Assembly (NCBI RefSeq): GCF_021730395.1
Contig: NC_069362.1
Location: 92,148,001 to 92,212,000 of the forward strand
Source of the DNA: Mercenaria mercenaria
Lineage: Eukaryota; Mollusca; Bivalvia; Venerida; Veneridae
Length of the DNA: 64,000 bases
Direction of reading: 5' to 3'
The first letter of the stretch is position 1. Every line of letters starts with the position of its first letter. The translations under genes were made by a program, and so were the position numbers. Positions 24,901 to 39,900 of the stretch are shown one piece after another. The notes under the pieces were generated by a model that did no database searches, was not told where the DNA came from, and saw only the letters and a program-made list of their open reading frames with translations.

Positions 24901-27900
24901 TGACCTAGTTTTTGACCCAACATGGTCCTTGGGATCACAAAGATTACCATTCTGACCAAGTTTCATAAAGATACAGTCATAAACAGGGCTTCGGAAATTT
25001 GCCGGTTTGTCGGTTTTGGACCGATTTTTGACTTTTCAGACCGATTCGTGAAGTGAAAAAACGAAAAAAATCGGTCCCATAAAAATGGAGAAAAATATAA
25101 ATTTCGGTCTGATATCTCAATACACGATCACCTGCCAAGCAGGAAATTGTTGGTCGCACCCTCAGATAATCAATAACGTGTCAAACGGTCCGATTGTCAC
25201 CTTGATAATCAGTCCGTAATTAGCACATGAAGCAATCAGTGCTCGCGCGGCACATCCTTTAATGTTTGCAGACAGCCGACTGCAGTTTATTTAACATTTT
25301 TGACTGGTTTCCAAATGTTTCTGACTGGATCCAAATCATTTCGACGGGGATCCACTTCTTTTATTTAGAATCCGACGGATGGTTTATTTCAAAAGGCTAT
25401 GTTTGATCACGGTAAAAAACAAATGGTCACCGCATTTAATCAAAGAGCTATAATTGTACATTATAGGTCTTGATTTAATGAGACATCAGACGGAAAACCG
25501 ATGAGAACAATTTTTATAATTACTGGATTTGAAAAAATTACATGATTCATTTGTTGCGGCTCCAGTCGAAACAAGTGCAGAAAATCGTCTTTGCAACCCG
25601 ACTGTACAAAAAAGAAAAAGAAAAAAAAAATGGACTGGCAAACACGAATGATAAAGAAAACCGGAGCGGCGCTGTTTATCAAATCGGTCTTTTAAAAAAC
25701 GTTTCAAATTGAAATTTTGTTTTATGACTCATAAATGTGGCCTCTACACTGTTAACAAGCTTTTCCTTTGATTTGACCTGGTAACCTAATTTTTCACCCC
25801 AACTGACCCAGATCTGAACATGACCTATAGACTACCAAGATTAACATTCTGACCAAGTTTCATTAAGATATGGTCATAAATGTGGCCTCTACAGTGTAAA
25901 CTTGCTTTTCCTTTGATTTGACCCGGTGACCTAGTTTTTGACCCGACATGACCTAGGTTCAAACTTAACCTACAGATCATCAAGGTTAACATTCTAAGTT
26001 TCATGAAGATACAGTCATAAATGTGGCCTCTAGAGTGTTAACAAGCTTTTCCTTTGATTTGACCTAGTGACCTGGTTTTTTATCCTACCTGACTCAGATT
26101 TGAAGTTAACCTATAGAGCCTCAAGATTAATATTCTGACCAAGTTTCATTAAGATATGGTCATAAATGAGGCCTATACAGTGTAAACAAGCTTTTCCTTT
26201 GATTTGACCTGGTGACCTAGTTTTTTATCCTACATGACCCACATTCAAACTGGACCTTGAGATCATCAAGATTAACATTCTGACCAAGTTTCATGAAAAT
26301 ACAGTGATAAATGTGGCCTCTACTGTGTTAACAAGCTTTTCCTTTAATTTGACCTGGTGACCTAGTTTTGACCCAAGATGACCCAATATCAAACTCGTCC
26401 AAGACTTTATTGAGGGTAACATTCTGACCAAGTTTCATTAAGATTGGGCCAAAATTATTACCTCTAGAGTGTTAATAAGCTTTTCCTTTGATTTGAGCTG
26501 GTGACCTAGTTTTTAACCCCAGATGACCCAATGTTGAACTTGTCCAAGATTTTACTGAAGGTTACATTCTGACCAAGTTTCATTAAGACTGGACCAAAAT
26601 TGTGACCTCTAGAGTGTTTACAAGCTTTTCCTTTGATTTGACCTGGTGACCTAGTTTTTGACCCCAGATGACCCAATATCGAACTCGTCCAAGATTTTAT
26701 TGAGAGTAACATTCTGACCAAGTTTCATTAAGATAGGCTCAAAATTGTGACCTCTAGAGTGTTAACAGACAAATTGTTGACGCCGACGACGGATGACGGA
26801 CACAGGGCGATCACAAAAGCTCACCTTTGAGCACTTTGTGCTCAGGTTAGCTAAAATCAAATACAATTTCAAAAATTTGGTAGCAGTGCCAAAATGGGGA
26901 TGATGGCAGAATACGTTTTAAAAGATTGTTACTATGCTTATTTTAAACATGGATTTCACTGGATTTTGAAAGCAGTGGTTTTACTGAATGTGGGATGTTA
27001 AATATGTAAAATTCTCAGTGTAACTAAAATCATGTTACAATTTCTTTTTATCAAAGAAAACTTTCTTTACAAAAATGGAATAACTTTTTACATAAAGTCA
27101 TGATTTTTCTACAACACTATAATTAGCGTACTCAAACATGGGTGGAATACTCAGGGTACAAATACATAATATAATTATGTTCAAAAGCTCTGCATACATA
27201 GCATATATTTGCTTTAACATTAGGGGAGGTGCATCTAATTCCTTGTGCAAACATTTTTCCAATTTGATACCTCATCGCTTAATTAATAATCTATTCGATA
27301 ACATCAGTTCCTGTTCAAAGCAAACACTTAAAAGCACACAAAAGGAAATGCACCTAGAATTATAGATACTGCTTGACACAAACTCTGCTATATTTTCTTA
27401 AAACACAATTTCATCTTTAATAATAGTGAAGAGACCATCACCTTTTTTATAGCAGTAATGTGATTTTTTATTTTGCATGTTATCCTGATCTTGCAAAGGT
27501 GGAATTTTAAAGAACTTTATAACATTTTTGGAATTTTATACAGTCCATAACATATTTTCAACTACATCAACCTCAGTGTCACCCCTTTCTGAATTTCTGA
27601 ACTTCTTAAACCAAAACAAATAGCACATTTAATGATTTTGTATTAATTACAGTGTTACCGTGACAAGTCTTGAAAATAATAATTTTTGATACAGTCAGTG
27701 AAAGGATTCTTAGAAGTTCCTCGAACACTTTGTTTTTCTCATTAGATTGGTCATCAAATGTTTTTAAATCTCCTTATCTTGCAAATCATCCAGCTAATGT
27801 GTTCTCGTAACAGGTTTAAAGACTACCAGCCAATTGCATTATGCTTATATTTGACAATGTTTTAAGATATTATTTCATTGTTTGAACAGTTTGTATGTTT

Positions 27901-30900
27901 GTTTAGATTTACACTTAACTAATGTCATCTTGATGTATGGAAAATCCTATGACATCAAGCAGGTAAAGTTGCTGGGAGCTCGACTTTCTATGCTGGAATT
28001 CTAAGGGCTCCTGATGTCCAGGATTAAAGACAGTTTGATGACAATCTTCAACTAGAGGGATTACTTGAAAACTCATCTATTTTGCTTAAACAACTATCCT
28101 AGTGAGACTCAGTGTAAGAATCAATACATAAACCCATTAACTAACACTCAATTTTCTATGCACACTGCTTAAAAAATGAAAATAGAGACAAAAAATTCTG
28201 TGAGGCCCAGGCCACCCTTTACTCCTTCAATAGTGGTATATAATAAACAAACAAGGAGCTGCTTGATGCCCCCAGTGGTATCCTTGTAGATAGATTTTGC
28301 ACCTAAGTCCAAAACGAGGTCAAGGTCAAACTGAGGTCAGGTGATGTTTGAAGATGAGGAATGGTCACAGTTTACATCTGTATTAGTATCAATTCACTGA
28401 TACTAGACGAAACGGTCCCATTTGGTTAACCAAGAGATGGCCCATATAAAGTAACCTAAGTCCAAAATGAGGTCAAGGTCAAGGTCAAACTGAGGTCAGG
28501 TGATGTCTGAAGATGAGGAATGGTCACAGGTTACATCTGCATTAGTATCAAGTCATTCTAGTAAGGGGTATTGATGCTAGACGAAACGGTCCCATTTGGT
28601 TAACCTCGTACGGACGGACGAACAGATGGACAGGACAATCACTATATGCCTCCCGTATCAGTAGATGCTGGGGGCATAAAAAGGGGAGAAAATCCCCATT
28701 TTTCTCACATTAACTGGTACTTGAAGAGTTTTGTGATCTGAAATCTGTTTATTGGGGGTATTTATTTTGGCTTCTTATTGTATATGTCAGATTTTTTTTC
28801 TATTATATAAATTAATCCAGCTTTAGATGTTTTCATATTCAAGCAACAAATATTTTACTATCTTATTTTCTAAATTCCAAAAAGCTGCATCAGCACCAGA
28901 TGAGCATGTTCTAATATTATTTAGCTATCATCATCACATAAGTCAACGACTTTCCACAGAGAAAGAAAATGCTGCAAACTTTTTTTCCTTCTGCCATATA
29001 TCTGTATTTCTCATCATGATACAGTAAGAGAACATGTTTTTCCTGATGGTGTAATAGATGAGAAGGTTTTCTCTGATTTCTTCTGAGGGATAAGGATTGA
29101 CAGATTGTCTTGTTTTATCATTCCCCAGAATTCCTTACAAAAGGCAAAAGAAATTATAATGCGATTCTGAAGATGCAAATTTTCTTACAAAATATAAAGT
29201 AATCTATTTAAACACAACCAAGAGGTTAGCCAGCAAAAAGAATCTAACAATTTCAAGTGTTCAAACGAATTACAACAGTAGCTTTTATTTATATATCATT
29301 TTGATACTAAGGCATTTGTAAAACAGTTGATTGAATATGGTAGCATTTTTTCTTCCTCCATGTGATGCCACTACTGGAGCATTTTGTTTAAAAAAAAATG
29401 AATAGTATAAAACAGAAAATCTTTATAACAGGAGGTTGAATTTAAAAAAAAAAAATGAAAATTGCCATAAAAAGTAATACACATTTGTACAATATGCAAA
29501 CAATGCAAATGTGTTCAAGTTTTCCTGCACTATAATACTGCTAACCTTATGTTAACTTTAACATCTATTTAGAGGCCTCTGTGGCCGAGTGGTTAAGGTT
29601 TAACTGATTCAAATCACTTGCCCCTCATCGATGTGGGTTTGAGCCTGGTAACTTGAGGCATTGAATTCCTTCATGTGAGGAGCCATCCAGCTGGCTTACG
29701 GAAGGTCGGTGGTTCTACCCAGGTGCCCGCCTGTGATGAACTAATGCACGGAGGGGCACCTGGGGTCTTCTTCCATCATCAAAGCTGTAAAGTCACCATA
29801 TAACCTTGTGTCGGTGTGACGTTCATCCCAACAAATACCAAAACAAAAATAAACATCTATTAATTGAATATACTGTGAAATCATTTTTATTCGCGTAGGA
29901 CGAATTTTCACATATTTCGCGCTAGGACCGATGCGCGAATTTAAGACCGCGCGAATATTTTATTATATATTTCATTGCTAAAATTGAAAATGCGCAAATT
30001 TAAGCCCGCGCGAAACAGTCCTTCCTCACGATTGCGCGAAATTCATGCCAGCGCAGGGGTGTGGAATTCCTATGTCCGACTTGTCCGACTCAGGACTTTT
30101 TGACTGCGGACAAGTGAGTTTTTGCATTCCGTTTGTCCGTGGACAAGCACAAAATATTCTTGTTTGAAATGAAAAAAGGAAAGAAAAATTTAGGAACGCT
30201 GAACAGTGCTTCAAGTTTATGGAGTTTATAAAAGAATTTGACGTATGAAACGGATGTTTCTCCCGCCGAGGGCCTCTCGATTTCTCAAGTTTTGGGAAAA
30301 CCATACTGCGTCTAAATTTAGCAGCTCTTTCTCTGCATTCTGATTGGTTCCCTGTCAGGATCTCGCGTGATTTTTGCACACGGTAACTCGGCGAATAGAA
30401 ACCGGAAACATAAACAATTATCACAAAGTTTTGGATAAATTTGTTGTTAAAACTTCGTCTGCAAACCAAAAATGGAAGTCAACATTCAAAGCACAAAGAG
30501 CTAGCTAATACGAGTCAGGAAGTTTCATGTTGTTTTTTTTTCTAACAGTCATAAAGTGTCATGCTTTCTCACATGGCATGATGAGCAGTCTTATAGGTAT
30601 TTCTGTTGAATGTTTGATGGCCTCACGGACGAACACAAGTTAAAGTGTCGAAAGTTTATTTTTAAAACAGCTACAGTATTACACTTTATTATGTTTGCTT
30701 TTGTTACTACTTGAAGATTATTGTCCAAAATTAAGAATTATTTGCATGCTAAAATGTTGAAAATCCGGGCAAGTAAGCTTTGACTGCGGACAAGTAGATT
30801 TTTAAGTCTCGTTTGTCCGTGGACAAGCGAAAAATATTCGGATTTCCACACCCCTGCAGCGAATTTAAATGATTTCACAGTAGTACAGATGCAATAATTA

Positions 30901-33900
30901 TATGGAAAAAAAAAGTACAGGATTGCTCAGCAACAAATAAAATGCATTACTCATAATGTGCACTGCCTATATTGCGGTATAGTGCTTACACTTGTATCTC
31001 TAGGATATCACAGTCATTCTTTTATGTTATGCCTAACATATTTCTGCCAAATCTATCTGGAATATCATTCATAAGTTAACAGCATATCTGTCGAGAAAGA
31101 CAAAAGACCTGATGAAATACCATAAATTACTTACACATTCAAAGAAACAGATCTTGACAGAATGGTATCTACTATTTCATAACCTGTCAAAAACAGTTCC
31201 AACATATTAATGAAACTGACAAATTATGAAACGCAGCTTATACAGCATAGTTTCGGTGATATATGACCATTTTGTGTCGGTTCGCCGTAAAACCCAACTC
31301 ACTCACTCACAGCATAGTATTTAGGATTTAGATGACTGAACAAATCCGCACAGCTTAAAATAATAGTTCAATGTATAATTATGTCAAAACTCTCAGGAAT
31401 TGAAAACAGAACTTTGTATAATTTAATTCAGTGCCAATTGTTATGAAAATAAGTTAGTCACACACAAGACAGCTTCCAAGGATAAAACTGGTACTAGTAG
31501 TACACAAGTTTACTGAGACTGGCAATCTTGCAGTCTCTCGGTATAGCATGCATTAAAAACTCTTAGATTAACTGTTAGCATTTAGTCATTTTTTCTCTTT
31601 TGCATTACATATATGACTTTGTATCAGGACATCCCTGTGTTAAAACATACAAAAATATATTAAAACGACTTTAATAGAGCCTAAATAATAATTCCTACAT
31701 TCATATATAAATTTAAGTAAAAGCAAAAGATGGCCACCACTTCACACATGTCCTATAACCAACAGCTATCGATAACAACAATGACAGTGTAAAATCTTTG
31801 ATCTGATTACTGAACAAGACGTTTGACAATATATTGAAATCTGCGTCACTTATAAAACACTTCAACTTGCTTTATATCTCACATTTTTACATCGCTACAA
31901 TACATCTTACACTTGTTTCAAAGTGTTTTACACCAACTGCATTTCTCTCTGTAAATTTCAATTTTTAAAACGTTTGAAAATGAGCAAGTAATCTGAGAAG
32001 TTTGAGCGTTGACCTTTTTTAAAACCATTAAAATTCAATTACAGTTTCATATGATCAGTCTAATCTTATAAACTTAAAACCAGGACCCCACTTTATAAAT
32101 AATGACAATTAATTGCCTTTTGAAAAGCATGTTTTAGTTTTATTGAAACTTCGAGTATTGTAAGGAAAAAATGGAGAAAAAAGTTAATTATTTGGATACT
32201 GTATTCAGAATATGAACAATGCTTGGGAATCAAAGACAAAGAAAAACTTGATCAAAAAATCATTTAAAATATTGTTCATATGCATGCCTAATAAATACAG
32301 TACAAGTGGTGGAGTTTGCAAATGTATGTCCGTCGAAAATGAATATCGTGGGGATATTAATGTTTGCAAATTCTACTACTGAAGAATACCAGCTAGTGAA
32401 AATTATGTACAATTTTACTGTATTTCAACTAGAGACGTATCCATCCATGTGTGTTGAACGCTGCTTTATCTGGCCATTTTCATTTCATATATATAGTATC
32501 CACTTTTGTAAAAACATTATTTTGTCATCTTTCTTTTTAATGGGTTGCTATCAGATCCAACATTTACAGAGATCGTGTACTTATGTAAAACTGAGTAAGA
32601 ATATATTTACAATTTAAGATGCAACCTCTTCCATAAAACATTAAAAATTGTAAGTGGGTTAATATTGTCAATCATGATTCCATCAAAATATTAATCATGA
32701 TTATATTTTCTCCTGATTATCTATTTTAACATCATAGTCTGAAACTTTTCAAATGTCTTATTCTCATAATCTCTTACTTGCACTGCCAAAATATTTGAAC
32801 AGTTGATATGCATAGAAGCATCTGTTTTCATTCAAACTGTTCTTGATAGAAAAGGAATGCCTTCAGCCTATTCTGAAACAAAAAAGCTGATAAAATGTCC
32901 TTTTATAAGCTTAAAAGTGTCAAAATTATTTTCAAAACTCTTCTTTAACTTTTCCAAATTGTGTAATATTGGCTCAGGAACTCCCCCCTCCCCCTTAATT
33001 TGCTTGGTTACATGGTAAGTTGTGGAGTTTAAATAAAAAGAAAAACATAAATAATCATACACAAAATCATAATCTGCAAACACATCTTATAGTTTAATTT
33101 TCTGTTGTCAAACCAATTAAGCTTCATTCTGACTGTTGACTGTTTGTCTGTCTGTGTGTAGGCTCTCCACTTGTCAGTCACTAATGCTGAGCATGTAAGA
33201 AACAACGGCCTAAATCTTAATATTATGCCAGCCGGATAGATTCTTGACACACCTAAAACAAAATTTTGAACCCATAGTGGTGAGGGGCATCTCGTGGTTC
33301 TAAGCCATTGACCATATCCATGTAGATGTGGAGTCTATCTATCAGGTCTTGATCTATCACTGTCTATCTGTCCATCGTCAATCAATCTGTGTGTGTGTCC
33401 GTCAGTCCATGCATCTGTCTGCCTTGTCTATCTGTATATCAGTCAGCTGAACCCAAGAATACAATTTACCAAAATACACTTTCCATACTCATTTATTGTA
33501 CTGTTCTTGTAAACACATTTTAGAGATTAGACTAGGCTGCAGGATGGTTACCTTGGTTTTTTTAATGCAATTTCTCTTTCTCAGACTCTATTACACCTTT
33601 ACTAGTTTTCATGCTGTCTGAAACAGTTCAAACTTCAGAGAATTGTAGCAGTATATTGACTTTTATATCAAACACAATAATCTCAATCAGATAATCTTAG
33701 TATGAAAGGTATTGATATTATATCAGAAAAGTTCTGTGATAAAAAACGTTAAATGATTTATCGAATCCATAATCAATATGTTTCCTGCAGGTGTCCTTTG
33801 AAATTAAGAAAGAGTCTTATTTCAAAGACCCTAGGTAATACATGTCCAGCTTAAAAGTCTGACTACACTATGGAAGACATTTAATATCCAGATTTGAAAC

Positions 33901-36900
33901 AATTACATGGCAATTATTCTGCAGTCACTGAAGAGATCTTTATGAAAGATGTGCATGCACCACCACCCAATAGTGGTAAATATTTGCTATAAATTTCATG
34001 ATGGTCCATCAATGGATGACTTTGTAATGTGGAAATTTATGGATTGTAAAACAATTAAAGGGCAATAACTCTGGTTACTGAAGTGATCCTTATAAGAACT
34101 TTGCTTACACAATGGCCCTAGGCCCCTATATTGATCTACATTTATATTAAGTTGAAAATCCATCAATAGGTTACTTATATACAGTCAAAAATCCCCTTTT
34201 TTTAACATTAATCAAGGGGAAAACAGTCTGCTTTTATTTGGTCAAGGGGTATAATACTACAGGTATATGTGAGCAAAGGTTATGTGCCCATAAATTATTT
34301 TGTGGTCTTAAATTTCTAGGGAAATAAAGTATTCAATTGTTTATACAGAGGAACAGATACATCTTTGTTTCTAAAAAAAAGGCAGAATGATGACAGTCTT
34401 AAGAAAACAAAAGGTTCAGGTATAATATCTTGCAGATGATTTGTTTTGGGTTTAACGCCGTTTTTCAACAGTATTTCAGTCATGTAACGGCGGGCAGTTA
34501 ACCTAAGCAGTGTTCCTGGATTCTGTACCAGTACAAACCTGTTCTCCGCAAGTAACTGCCAACTTCCCCACATGAATCAGAGGTGGAGGGCTAATGATAT
34601 CAGACACAATGTCGTTTATCAAATAGTCACGCAGAACATTCGCCCCGCCCGAGGATCGAACTCCCGACCCCGAGATCGGTAGACCAACGCTCTTACCTAT
34701 TGAGCTAAGCGGGCGGGCCTCTTGTAGATGAACTTCAAGAATGAACAAACATTCTTCAATAGAGATAAGAAATGCATTATGCAAAAAGTACTTAGTAGAT
34801 AAATATACCATCAAAAGGAACTGCAATTTTGCTATCTATTACAAAATCCCCCTCACTTAAGGTATCAGATAGTCTTAAGATATTCGCAATTAACTTTATC
34901 AGAATTCACACTTGTGTTGACAAAACTATAAAAGATATTCAATATCTTATTCAAAATGAATAGGGTTATACAAATTTTCTATTATTTGGAATAAACCACA
35001 ATCAAAAACCTTGTCCTCATAAATATTTACAGATTACCATAAATGGTGGCTTCCAATTACATGTAATAACATCTTTTATGGTTGTCACCAAAGATAAGAA
35101 TTTAATGTTTGAAGTGTCAACAAATATTCATAATAACACTCAAAACCTAATGCATCCAATTTCACTTATATTCCTTTTCTTCAATGGAAAATTGAAATTT
35201 TATTTTCAATTTCAAATGAACAAAAATTGTCAAAAATATTTTTCAACAGTTATTTTCTTTGCATCCAGTCTATACGCAGACCCTAATTGCTTGCTATTTT
35301 CTTCATTAAACTTTTCAATACATTGCATCGGTTCAAAGAACATTATTTTCAAAGAATAATTCTATAATACTCAAAATATAAATTGTTGTTACTAAATTGT
35401 ATGTCACTTTAACAAACTTCACAACAATAGAATATTTGTGATATGACTGAACCATCACATTAGACACTGACTTATCTTACTTCTGGCTCCAGTCACCAAA
35501 TGCAACTATTAGGGCTATATTCATAGACAATACTCCAACACCACTCATTGAGTACACTCAAATAAATTGCCTAACCGTCACGTCTTTACTCAGGAAAGAT
35601 TTGATTTGTATTCATAAAGATCAGTGCCCGTCGAGTCGACTCCTAAGAGTGAGTGAATGTTGAGGGAGGTCTTGGGGACCCTTGAGTGTTTCTCAAGGTC
35701 TCATAATATAGGTTAGTTGATAAATTTAAAGTATTTAATCAATTAGAAGGTAAAATAATAATGTCATGTATGGATTTTAAGCCGAGGTTCATATGTGCGC
35801 AAGGTTTTTCGGAAAAAAATATTATGTTCTTTAATACATGTTGCTGAGGACGAGAAAAACACACAAAAAGACCCAACAAATTAAAAGACAGTAAACTGAT
35901 GCAAACGGTTAAAATAGATAAAGGAAATCAAGTATACGTTTACGAAGCCTAATCTAACGGGGCTCGTCAGTCACTCTCAGAAAAACACATTGTAGTAACA
36001 AATATTCCCTTAAATTATTGTCATAAACAAAACCTATATTCATTACATCTAATTGTTTAAATGACAATGGAAACATTTACTTTATAAAAAATGTTTTTTT
36101 TTATCCTTTTTTTTAATTAAACTCGTGTATCTTTAAGTATAAATTTCATTCTACTTATGCTGATTAGACTGACTGACTGACGGACGAACGAACGGACGGA
36201 AGGACGTTTTGTAAAACAAAATGACGGGCGGATGGAAAAACATACAGACAAGCAATAAGATGACAACTTCAGACTACAAAAATGATGATAGCACTTTTGC
36301 ATACCTTTGATGCTATTGTCATATAAACCGTTATAATCCGCTAAATCTATTGTGTACAATGAAACCATTACTTGAGCTGTCCTTCCGAAAGTTAAGATTG
36401 AGTGGAATTTATGAATATGACATTCGGACTCCACTCACACTCCCGCAAGGTCTACTCGAGGTCCACTTGAGTGATACTTACCCAAGTTTGAGTCAAGTGT
36501 GAGTTTGAGTGACGACTATGAATATGGCCCTTAGTTTCAAACTAAACAAATATTCATCCCATTAAAAATGGTAACTGGATTATTTGTAAAATTATCTAAG
36601 AAAAGATCAGCACGCACTTATCTTAATAATCCCGAGACTAAGACTTAGTAAGAGCAATAAGATAATCTTTAATACCTTAATAATTTCTATTTCAACACAT
36701 TAACTAAGTTGGCATAACTGAGGATATTAAACTGCATAATCCTAATACCCGTAACAAATAATACAAAAAACTCCACCATCAAACTGCAGTTTTAGTAATA
36801 ATTCTTATATTAGTCATAGTATGGGTATCTAGAAGTATTTTCTTGTTTTATGATTTATTGAATTTGATCTTAATAGTCTGCAGGGGTGGGAGATGTTAGG

Positions 36901-39900
36901 GGTGTGAGATGTTTGGGGTGGGAGATGTTTGGCCTAGTGGTCAAGGTTGTAAATAACATCATCAGTGCTTGACAGCAAATCCTGTGGTACTTGCAGAAGT
37001 ACTCTTCCTCCAGAAGGGTACAAGTGTGATCAGCATTATGACTGCATTACAATCTTGTTAGGCTGTAAAGTAGTCCATGACAAGATGCAGCTATATACAG
37101 TTTTCACCTGAATTTAAAATAGAACCTGTCTAACATATCATATAAGAAAGCAGTTTTATTACTTTTACATTCAATGCAGTAATGAGTATATTTCCTGAAG
37201 TAAGTACAAACAGCAGCAGAATGAGTGAAAATTCTACATAGTTCATCCTACAAAAAGGCTTGCTTCCAAAGAATTTGTCAAGGCCTGCCCGCAGGACTTC
37301 CTCCTTTGATAAAAATCACCTATAAAGTGTTAGTGAGTCTTAAAACTTATCCACTTCAATATGACAGATTGTATGCTTAATGATTGTTCCAGATTTTCGA
37401 TTAATTCCTTCCTGTTAATTACTTAAAATTACAACAAAGTCCCTAGAAACAATAATACAGGTGTGCTCAAAATTAATAAAAGGTTGTAATTAATTTCATG
37501 AAAACAAACTTATCCCTGATAAAAAGCTACTGGGTCCAGCATTAATATTGATGTATTCTCTGGTGATTTACTCTCAATTTCGCTTTCTCTATCTCTCTTA
37601 AAAAAGCTGATTCATTGATCTTGAATATCAATTTATCATATTTCCAATAAGTGGGGATTTAAGAGTATAGAAAACTGAATGGGCTACTTTACAAAAGGAT
37701 TTGCAAACATGTGGCCTTTAGTGATAAATATTACCAACATTTCAGCTTCTTTTGTTGTGGAATGAATGACAGAATTACAGGGGATAGTAGCAGGTTTGAT
37801 CCCTTAATTGTATTACCCTGCAGTGCATCAAAGATTAAATATTTTAATACCTTAAAGTACGCCAAATAGTTTCTAGTGACATATGTGAAGATTTTGAAGG
37901 AATTTTGTTTTACTTGTTAAAGTAAATAAAAGTACTGTGTTATTTTTTAAGAGAAGTTGTGAAAGCGATGCAATCTGTCATAAAAGTTTAGTGAAAAAAG
38001 TTGTGAAATTATCTGAAGTATTGACCTAAATGGCATAACAATGTGCCACAATGTTACTTCATAAGCTCCTTAATTGTCTGAGATAGAAAAGTATTAGCAT
38101 TACAACAGACTTATCACTGCATTACATTTTAGTTACATAATAACACTCAAATTTAATAGTAGTGAAATTAAGTGCAACACAAAATCTCCTAAAAACTATT
38201 TTACATTAAAGAGCTATAAAATATATTATATTTTCTTTAATTTGTCTGGAAAAAAATTATATTAAATAAACAGACATGATAAAATATAAAAATAATTAAT
38301 TTCAACTGAAAAATTATCTTTAAATGCTGTCCATTTCATTAAACTTGGTCATTCAGGATTTAAAGTATGTAACCCTATTCAAAAACAATTCAGAAGAAAA
38401 ATATAAAAAGTGACTATGTTTAATGCTTATTCTAACATGGCTTGATTTGACAGCCTGATAAGACAATTAAAGAAGGAGGTCAAGCTGTGTATATTCTGCA
38501 TTAAACAATGGTTGATGCACGGACCAGTAAGAGAACTTTATGACATCAACTATGACGTCCCACTGCTGCATGACGCCTCACAGGTACCACTACGATATAT
38601 TAAGTCCAGCACCTTTTTTTATAAAAAAAAATCAATGTGCATGTGAGAGTGAAAACAATCAAGATCTTCTTGCTGTGAATCGGCTAAATCATCGGGTGTA
38701 TTATTCAGATGCCAATGGCTATTTAACCACTGTGCAATGTGCCCTGTGCATCTGAACCATAACTCAGGCGACAAACCACTCGAAGGCCTTCAATGACTTA
38801 TTTGATAAATAGTAAATACATATATATAATTTGAAGCTATTTTAATGAATTTTTTTTTTAATCAGAATGGTCAATGACTACTAACAAGCAGTGGTCAACA
38901 TGAAGAGGTGTCAGACAGGCTATAAAGAAGTCAATTAACCTGCACCATGACAGCATACCTAGGTAATCTTGTCATAAATAAGTGCCTGATTATTGAGGAA
39001 GTCAAGCATTATTAGTGACTTTATTACAATCATTTACATGATAGACTGCCCCCTGGCTTCTAGTAAATTGACCATCAACATTCCAAAAAGCTTCAAATTT
39101 CTCACCCTCGTATTCATAGAGATTTTTAATACAATTTTACTTTCAATACCAAAGTAAATTAACGAACTTCATCAATCAGGGTAGTATGTAATTAAACAAA
39201 CAAATATAAATAAAATTCCACACTCCTTATTAATGAGTGCTGTTCGTCTTTTTTTCTGCTTTACACCAATCTAATGCATTCATTAATTCTTAGTTTTGAG
39301 ACCTTTCTTTGAATCAAAACTAAGTTGTCTTGTTACAATACATACCCGAATTTCTCTGCTACTTTATATTCAGTGTACATGTAACTTTGTACTCAGTGTA
39401 TATCAAATAATATACAGTATAAAGCATACATTGAATACACTTTTCACAATTTTCAATGCAAACTCTCTTCGAAAAGGTACTAAATTATATGTGAAGTTTG
39501 AGTCAGCGTACAGATTTCAAAGTGTAAGTGCTGTTTTATAGTTATGAACAGCTGCATAATTGCTGTTCCATCCAGTATAAAGCTATTTACCCAACAAGTC
39601 AAACATAATTATACAATTTTTCAGTAGGATAACTTTGAAAAATGATAAAGAACTTGCCTATAAAATACAAAATATCAAATGAAATATTTCTCTAAATTTG
39701 AGATATTTAAACAAAAAGACAGAACTTACATATTAATACAATTCCACAGATAGAAACACATTTATAAGAGTGTAATGTTAATAATGCACTGCACTTTCTC
39801 CGAGGAAAAAATGACAGGAAATGTGAACTTAAGTCTCATAATTTAAAATTTTAAAATGACTGACTTTCACTGGTTGGCTGTTATTCAGTATTCTAATTGG

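Noticed and set aside
30026-30469. 147-codon minus-strand open frame
   Set aside because: It runs across the boundary between the TA MITE and the CAGGGG element nested in it, so it cannot be an evolved gene.
34640-34720. tRNA gene
   Set aside because: A and B boxes are present, but the segment is the head of a SINE with a conserved body and target duplication.
34503-34826. 107-codon minus-strand frame
   Set aside because: Lies almost wholly in the SINE at 34440-34720.
36117-36434. 105-codon minus-strand frame as a possible Harbinger protein
   Set aside because: No transposase or Myb-like motif; part of it is the GACGGACGAACG simple repeat.
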